Shown: piece after piece, positions 6,437 through 10,254 of the stretch
How positions within the stretch are numbered: position 1 is the first letter of the stretch
Layout of the letters: each line of letters begins with the position of its first letter
DNA from: Streptomyces katrae
Lineage (GTDB): Bacteria > Actinomycetota > Actinomycetes > Streptomycetales > Streptomycetaceae
DNA length: 10,254 bases
Direction of reading: 5' to 3'
Assembly (NCBI RefSeq): GCF_000966975.1
Contig: NZ_JZWV01000706.1
Span: forward strand, 1-10,254
The notes under the pieces: generated by a model
What the model was told of the DNA's origin: nothing
The model's database searches: none
Seen by the model: the letters and a program-made list of their open reading frames with translations, nothing else
Program-made: the position numbers and the translations under genes

Positions 6437-6679
6437 TCAATGGGAAACGGCGGTCGCGAGGAAGGAGGCCCAGGCGCCCGGGGCGACGGTGACGATCGGG
6501 CCGCCGGTCACCTTGGAGTCCCGGACGTGCACGGCGGCGGGGTGGGCGGCCACCTCGACGCAGTCGCCGCCGGCGTCGCCGCTGTAGCTCGACTTCTGCC
6601 AGTGGTACGCGACTTCGACGCAATTACCGCCCGCATCGCTGCTGTAGCTCGACTTGAACCAGGCCAGTTGGTGGGTCAT
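6437..6679 (-). CDS. DUF397-family protein with duplicated N-terminal motif
   Basis: DUF397 proteins are short actinobacterial proteins usually encoded next to Scr1/WhiJ-type XRE regulators. They are thought to antagonise or modulate that partner, by analogy with toxin-antitoxin pairs and the whiJ and aba-like developmental loci. This 80-aa copy has the family core twice: WFKSSYSSDAGGNCVEVA (7-24) and WQKSSYSGDAGGDCVEVA (27-44). The single C-terminal part follows (VHVRDSKVTGGPIVTVAPGAWASFLA, read from residue 50). A typical single-motif member is about 60-65 aa, so the extra length is the duplication. The ATG at 6679 shares ATGA with the stop of the XRE gene, so translation is coupled. It was probably named DUF397 because its biochemical function is unsettled; I add none. 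Confidence 0.93.
   Translation of the reverse strand: MTHQLAWFKSSYSSDAGGNCVEVAYHWQKSSYSGDAGGDCVEVAAHPAAVHVRDSKVTGGPIVTVAPGAWASFLATAVSH
6542..6661 (-). repeat. Two-copy 60-bp tandem duplication within the DUF397 gene
   Basis: Bases 6602-6661 (residues 7-26) and 6542-6601 (residues 27-46) align without gaps at a 60-bp period. They share a 15-base identical block (GCTGTAGCTCGACTT, plus-strand orientation) and many other matches. The copies have diverged in third and some first positions, so this is an old in-frame duplication and not an assembly artefact. Confidence 0.85.
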
Positions 6680-7509
6680 GACTCTCCTAGCAGGTCGTCC
6701 AGCAGGCTCTTGCTGTGCTCGATGGAGAGCGCCTGCGAACGCAGCATCCCATACTTGAGATGGAGGAGATGGACCTCGTCCGGGTCGTCCTGGAGGAAGC
6801 TGACGTGCTGCCCCTCCAAGTAGCCGAGCTGATCGTGATCTGGGGTCTCCAGGAGTACCAACGGGCCAGCGAGACCGGCGTGGGAGTCGCGGTCGGTGCG
6901 GATGATCTGGAAGCCGACGAAGGGCAGTTCGGCCATTGCGCGGAGATGGCGCAGTTGTCCCCTTAGGACGGCTCGACCGCCGATGGGGCGCTCCAGCAGG
7001 GACTGTTCGACGATGAAGTGCATCACCGGTGGCTGGGGCGCCCGTTGGAAGAGCTTCTGCCGGGCGATGCGGTCCTCTGTCTGCTGGCTGATCTGGTCCG
7101 TGGGCATGGGTGGGTAGAAGTTGGAGAAGACTGCCGCCGCGTACTCGGGGGTCTGGAGCAGTCCTGGAACGGCTGCGTTCTCGTAGGAAAACAGGCTCAG
7201 CGCTTCCTCTTCGTGCTCCATGTACTCCCGGGCGAAGGCTGGATATCGCTCGCGGCGTGGAATGGCTGCCGCCGCGTCATGAAGCACTCCTTTCGAGTCG
7301 AGGTGGTTGTCGAGGACCTCGGCCATCCGGACGGATAGCGGCCTCCGGCCCTGTTCCACGGAGGCGATGGACTCCACGTCGCAGAAGGCCAGTTCGGCCA
7401 GTTGCACCTGGGTGTACCCGGCGCGCTTGCGCTGATGGGCCAGCAGGACGCCGACGACCTTCCAAGAGGCGTTGCGCTTGGGCCTGTTGCTCTGGGGCAT
7501 GCCGGACAC
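6676..7509 (-). CDS. Scr1/WhiJ-like XRE-family DNA-binding regulator (HTH plus DUF5753)
   Basis: This 277-aa protein has an N-terminal helix-turn-helix (about residues 17-72: LLAHQRKRAGYTQVQLAEL, then ESIASVEQGRRPLS). A DUF5753 domain runs from about 91 to 275 and is recognised by EEALSLFSYENAAVPGLLQT (101-120), PEYAAAVF and 'RIARQKLF'. It is the usual partner of DUF397 proteins. Relatives such as WhiJ influence development and antibiotic production in Streptomyces. The GTG at 7509 is chosen because GGAGG (7521-7517, minus strand) is seven bases upstream; an ATG three codons later (7500) is too far from it. The 3' end overlaps the DUF397 start by four bases. Codon use is looser than in gatCAB or the hydrolase (TTT, GCA, GTT, CCA appear), which suggests an accessory or laterally acquired cassette. 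Autoregulation through the divergent intergenic repeat is likely but inferred. Confidence 0.93.
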   Translation of the reverse strand: MSGMPQSNRPKRNASWKVVGVLLAHQRKRAGYTQVQLAELAFCDVESIASVEQGRRPLSVRMAEVLDNHLDSKGVLHDAAAAIPRRERYPAFAREYMEHEEEALSLFSYENAAVPGLLQTPEYAAAVFSNFYPPMPTDQISQQTEDRIARQKLFQRAPQPPVMHFIVEQSLLERPIGGRAVLRGQLRHLRAMAELPFVGFQIIRTDRDSHAGLAGPLVLLETPDHDQLGYLEGQHVSFLQDDPDEVHLLHLKYGMLRSQALSIEHSKSLLDDLLGES

Positions 7510-7546
7510 TTTCCCCCCTCCCGGCCCGGCTGACCCGCGAACCGCA

Positions 7547-7576
7547 CGTACACCACCCGTACAAAACCGGTGTACG
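7547..7576. promoter_or_regulatory. Inverted repeat in the divergent intergenic region, candidate operator
   Basis: CGTACACC (7547-7554) and GGTGTACG (7569-7576) form an 8-bp inverted repeat with a 14-bp spacer. A further GTAC lies near the centre (7559-7562), and a single GTGTAC half site occurs at 7608-7613. The 149-bp gap between the XRE gene and the hydrolase is where an autoregulator would bind. I found no convincing -35/-10 pair on either strand. Operator function is inferred. Confidence 0.4.
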
Positions 7577-7658
7577 AGCTATTTCTGTAGTGATCGATAG
7601 AGAAAGCGTGTACCGTTGAATCTGTAACGACCGCTAGGGAAATGAACGAGGTCCTGCC

Positions 7659-8456
7659 ATGTCTGTCATCACTGCTGCCTACGCCCGTACCGTCCGCAAG
7701 GAAAGCGGCGGTCCCGGTCTGCTGCTGGCCCACGGTGGAGGCGGCGGCGTCGAGAGCAACTTCGGGGTGATCCTCGACGCGCTCGCCGCCGAGTACAGCG
7801 TCGTGGGCGTCGACTACCCGGGGGCCGGGGAGACCCCGGTGGCCGAGGGGCCGCTCCGGCTGGACGAGCTGGCCGATCAGCTGGTGGCCGCCGCCGACGC
7901 CGAAGGGCTGGAGACCTTCGCGGTGCTCGGGTACTCCCTCGGGGGGAACGTGGCGCTGCGGATCGCCGCCCGGTATCCGGAGAGGGTGACCGCACTCGTG
8001 CTCACGGCCACCTTCGTGCGCGCCGGCAACCGGCTGAAGTTCGTCGGCGACCTGTGGTCGGGGCTGGCCGCACGCGGGGAGAACGAGCTGCTGGCGCGGC
8101 TGATGGTGCCGCTGGCGCTCAACCCGGCGGTGCTGGAGGGGCTGAGCGCCGAGGAGGCCGAGGAGGTGGTGCGGGCGACCGCCGCTTCCGTGACGGCCGG
8201 CACGGTGGGGCAGGTCGACCTGATCAAGGGGGCCGACCTGCGGGCCGAGGCCGCCGGGGTCTCCGTGCCGGCCCTGGTGATCGCGACCACCGAGGACCGG
8301 CTCGTGCCCCTGGAGCTCCAGAAGGAGCTGGCCGAGGCCGTGCCGGGCGCCCGGTACGCGGAACTGCCCACCGGGCACCTCCCCTTCGCCGAGCGCCCGG
8401 CCGAATGGGCCGCGCTGATCACGGAGTTCCTCAGCGAGCAGCGGCCTGCCGGTTGA
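7659..8456 (+). CDS. Alpha/beta hydrolase
   Basis: This 265-aa protein has a complete alpha/beta-hydrolase fold pattern. The oxyanion-hole loop is AHGGGGGVESNF (24-35), strand and turn VVGVDYPGAGET (48-59), nucleophile elbow GYSLGG with Ser93 (91-96), acid Asp213 in TTEDRLVP (210-217), and base His240 in PTGHLPF (237-243). A helical cap of about 80 residues lies between 118 and 200. It is likely a soluble esterase or related hydrolase; the substrate cannot be read from sequence. The ATG at 7659 has GAGG (7648-7651) seven bases upstream. It is transcribed divergently from the XRE gene and converges with the acyltransferase gene, overlapping it by 26 bp. No operon partner lies downstream on the same strand. 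No signal peptide is visible. Confidence 0.92.
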   Translation: MSVITAAYARTVRKESGGPGLLLAHGGGGGVESNFGVILDALAAEYSVVGVDYPGAGETPVAEGPLRLDELADQLVAAADAEGLETFAVLGYSLGGNVALRIAARYPERVTALVLTATFVRAGNRLKFVGDLWSGLAARGENELLARLMVPLALNPAVLEGLSAEEAEEVVRATAASVTAGTVGQVDLIKGADLRAEAAGVSVPALVIATTEDRLVPLELQKELAEAVPGARYAELPTGHLPFAERPAEWAALITEFLSEQRPAG

Positions 8457-9018
8457 GGAAGGCCAGGCGGGCGGGCTTGGCCGGGAGGTAGACCTCGGGG
8501 AGGTCGATCTCCGGGAGTTCCACCTCCGGGCCGAGCTCGAAGCCGGAACGTTCCAGCAGGGCGATCGCCTTGGCGTTGCGGGCGTCCGGCTCGCCGACCA
8601 CTCGCACGGCACCGCCGTCCTTGAACAGGTAGGCGATGAAGGCCTCTATCAGGGCCCCGGTGAAGCCGTGCCGGGCCGGGCCCTTGGTGGGGCCGATCAG
8701 CAGGTGCACGCCGACGTCCCCGGGCTGGACCTCGTAGCACTCGCTCACCCGGTCCTCGGCGCAGTCGTACGTCTGGAAGAGCGCGACCTGCTCCCCGTCG
8801 AGGCTGACCATGAACGCGTGGTGGGTGGTGCGGCGGTCCACGTCCTCGTAGATCTCCTGCACCAGCTCGCGGCTCGCCTCACCCATGCCCCAGAAGCGTG
8901 CCCGCTCCTCGGTGACCCAGCTGTGGATCAGGGCGGCGTCGGCGGCGGGCTCGACGGGGGTGAAGGAGACGGTGCCGAAGCCCTCGACGGGGTGGGTGTA
9001 GACGGGGGTGCGGGTCAT
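8431..9018 (-). CDS. GNAT-family N-acyltransferase of the IucB/MbtK (Acetyltransf_8) type
   Basis: This 195-aa protein matches the acyltransferase family that acylates hydroxylated lysine or ornithine-type amines in siderophore synthesis (IucB, AlcB, MbtK). Visible hallmarks are IHSWV (31-35), RFWGM (41-45), FMVSLDGEQVALFQTYD (69-85), GDVGVHLLIGP (100-110), FIAYLF (127-132) and VRVVGEPDARN (138-148), then LLERSGF. The conserved His (H105) and Asp (D145) are present. The start at 9018 is chosen because its ATG overlaps the stop of the acylase gene (ATGA, 9015-9018); an in-frame extension upstream only shadows that gene. The tail has an unusual five-residue repeat (VELPE-IDLPE-VYLPA, 166-180). 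No siderophore monooxygenase or synthetase is in the window, so its substrate is open. Other GNAT roles are possible. Confidence 0.88.
   Translation of the reverse strand: MTRTPVYTHPVEGFGTVSFTPVEPAADAALIHSWVTEERARFWGMGEASRELVQEIYEDVDRRTTHHAFMVSLDGEQVALFQTYDCAEDRVSECYEVQPGDVGVHLLIGPTKGPARHGFTGALIEAFIAYLFKDGGAVRVVGEPDARNAKAIALLERSGFELGPEVELPEIDLPEVYLPAKPARLAFLNRQAAAR
8479..8523 (-). repeat. Short pentapeptide repeat in the acyltransferase tail
   Basis: Three 15-bp units encode VELPE, IDLPE and VYLPA (residues 166-180). On the plus strand they appear as a GAGGTAGAC / GAGGTCGAT / CACCTCCGG-like alternating pattern. It gives the C-terminus an acidic, proline-spaced extension beyond the GNAT core. 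This is a protein-level pattern, degenerate in DNA. Confidence 0.5.
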
Positions 9019-10254
9019 GAGCGTTCCTTGGTGAGGCGGGTCCAGTCGGTGACGACGGGGACGAGTTCGCAGCGGGCCCAGAGCGGGAGCTGGTCGCGGT
9101 GGTGAGGGGAGCCGGTGACGCCGTCGGCGCCGAGCGGGACCGCCCAGAGGCTGTTCTCGCGGTCGGCCAGGTCCCAGACGTAGCGGGCGGCCGAGGCCCG
9201 GGCGACGGTGTCGGTGACGCCGGGGACGGACGAGGTGGCGTTCACGCAGTCGTGGTCGCCACCCAGGCCGGGCCACTCGGCGTCCGGGTCCGGGACGGCC
9301 TGCCAGGGGGTCAGGCGGTGGGAGTCCGACCAGGGGGCCTCGGGGGCTTCGGCCGCCGCCGTCTCCTCCAGGGCGGCGCGGACGTGTGCGGCGCGGTCCA
9401 GGCCGGGGAGGAGGTGCGTGGTGAGGAGGCCCTCCAGGGCGTAGCCGACGCGGGGGATCAGGTACAGCCAGGGGTGGAACACCTCGGGGCCGTCGGGGGC
9501 GCCTGCCAGCTCCGCGAAGACGGGGTCGGCCGCGAGACGGCGTACGACGGCCGTGCGGAAGGAGGCGAAGACGGCGGCGTCGGTGCTGTCGGCCTCCATG
9601 CGGCGGTCCCAGTCCAGCAGCCGGTCACGGAGCCGGGCCGCGGCGGGGGAGAGGGGTTCGAGGCCGGGCAGCAGGGCGAGGAGCGGGGCGGCGGAGGCCA
9701 GGTGGGTGTCGCGGTGGACGTCCGCCATCGCCTTCGGGGACCAGTCGGCCGAGTCGCTGAGCAGGGCGCGGATCCGGTCGGCGCGGTGCGGGGGAGCGAA
9801 CTCCACGCCGAGCGGGGACGCGATCCCGCGCGCGTTCGCCATCACGGCGAAGCCCCGCACCGGTTCGGCGGGGGTCTCGGCCCAGCCGCGCCAGGCGTGG
9901 CGGGCGTCCCAGGCGGGCACCGGGCGCAGCCGGTTCGCGGCCTCGCGCAGCGGGACGGCGCCCGCGACGCGGTGCAGCAGGCCGCCCTCGGAGTCGGCGG
10001 CGTGCACCACGTTGACGGGCTCGGCCCAGCCGTCGAGGGCCCGGTCCACGTCGGCGACGGTGCGGGCGCGCAGCAGGGCGGGGAGGGCGGCGAAGCCGAG
10101 GTCGGCGCGGACACGGGGCGGGTAGCGCAGGGAGAGGGCGCGGGAGTCCTCGTTGACGATCACCGGGCCACGGGCCGTCTCCAGGATCTCGACCTCGACG
10201 TCCTCGGCGCCGGCCACGGTGATCGTCTCGGTGTGACGGGCGACCGGTTCCCAC
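9015..10254 (-). CDS. Penicillin-acylase-family Ntn hydrolase, C-terminal part (5' end outside window)
   Basis: The open frame enters from the right edge and gives 412 visible residues to the stop at 9015. They belong to the beta-chain portion of penicillin acylase (amidase) enzymes, which self-cleave and use an N-terminal serine to hydrolyse amide bonds of beta-lactams, acyl-homoserine lactones or other acylated compounds. Typical segments are ARGPVIVN (about 27-34), PVNVVHAADSEGG (79-91), GGDHDCVNATS (331-341) and the hallmark near the end, GSPHHRDQLPLW (381-392). The catalytic serine, the spacer and any signal peptide lie upstream and cannot be judged. Most of this family is exported. It is translationally coupled to the acyltransferase gene (ATGA), so the two are one operon. 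Substrate is unknown. Family assignment is firm; being cut by the window edge is not evidence of a broken gene. Confidence 0.92.
   Translation of the reverse strand, partial: WEPVARHTETITVAGAEDVEVEILETARGPVIVNEDSRALSLRYPPRVRADLGFAALPALLRARTVADVDRALDGWAEPVNVVHAADSEGGLLHRVAGAVPLREAANRLRPVPAWDARHAWRGWAETPAEPVRGFAVMANARGIASPLGVEFAPPHRADRIRALLSDSADWSPKAMADVHRDTHLASAAPLLALLPGLEPLSPAAARLRDRLLDWDRRMEADSTDAAVFASFRTAVVRRLAADPVFAELAGAPDGPEVFHPWLYLIPRVGYALEGLLTTHLLPGLDRAAHVRAALEETAAAEAPEAPWSDSHRLTPWQAVPDPDAEWPGLGGDHDCVNATSSVPGVTDTVARASAARYVWDLADRENSLWAVPLGADGVTGSPHHRDQLPLWARCELVPVVTDWTRLTKERS

Noticed and set aside
5043..6587. Long plus-strand open frame opposite the kinase gene
   Set aside because: It is a composition-driven shadow. 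The minus strand carries a complete kinase with all catalytic motifs.
7585..7640. Possible TTGAAT (7616-7621) and TAGGGA (7635-7640) promoter for the hydrolase
   Set aside because: The spacer is only 13 bp, too short for a standard sigma-70-type promoter, and no other pairing looked better.
9019..9276. Upstream in-frame extension of the acyltransferase gene
   Set aside because: This part reads as an Arg/Pro/Gly-rich shadow of the acylase C-terminus. The ATG at 9018 forms the ATGA overlap and begins the recognisable domain.
9625..10254. Second minus-strand frame across the acylase gene
   Set aside because: It is an Arg/Pro-rich shadow frame. The neighbouring frame carries all penicillin-acylase motifs and stays open to the window edge.

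Overview
The window is high-GC actinobacterial DNA, almost certainly from Streptomyces or a close relative. The reasons are strong G/C bias at third codon positions, frequent GTG and TTG starts, 1-4 base gene overlaps, the paired Scr1-type XRE regulator and DUF397 genes, and a GGGGCGGAGCCCC-type intergenic hairpin. No RNA genes, CRISPR arrays, insertion sequences or transposase genes were seen.

Region 1 (1-3853) is housekeeping. A possible promoter leads into gatC-gatA-(81-aa small protein)-gatB, the three subunits of the tRNA-dependent amidotransferase GatCAB. The small protein has hydrophobic segments and starts inside the gatA stop codon, so it appears to be a built-in operon member. A perfect 36-bp palindrome after gatB is the likely terminator.

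Region 2 (3854-4840) is accessory in character. A plausible promoter with a 10-bp palindrome near its start site precedes an 80-aa Phd/YefM-type antitoxin. No recognisable toxin follows. Instead there is a 34-codon coding-like frame joined by a TGATG overlap, then a 174-aa membrane-anchored protein of unknown function.

Region 3 (4854-7509, minus strand) looks like one signalling operon: an Scr1/WhiJ-like XRE regulator (HTH plus DUF5753), a DUF397 protein with a duplicated N-terminal motif, and a transmembrane Ser/Thr protein kinase with an NPCBM-like extracytoplasmic domain. A 149-bp divergent intergenic region with an 8-bp inverted repeat separates it from the next gene.

Region 4 (7659-10254) holds an alpha/beta hydrolase on the plus strand. 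It converges on, and overlaps by 26 bp, a minus-strand pair: an IucB/MbtK-like GNAT acyltransferase and the C-terminal 412 residues of a penicillin-acylase-family Ntn hydrolase. That pair is coupled by an ATGA overlap, and the acylase runs off the right edge.

I see no clear-cut new defence system or mobile element. The items most worth a second look are the XRE-DUF397-receptor-kinase operon, the toxin-less antitoxin with its coupled micro-ORF, the small protein inside gatCAB, and the acylase/acyltransferase pair.
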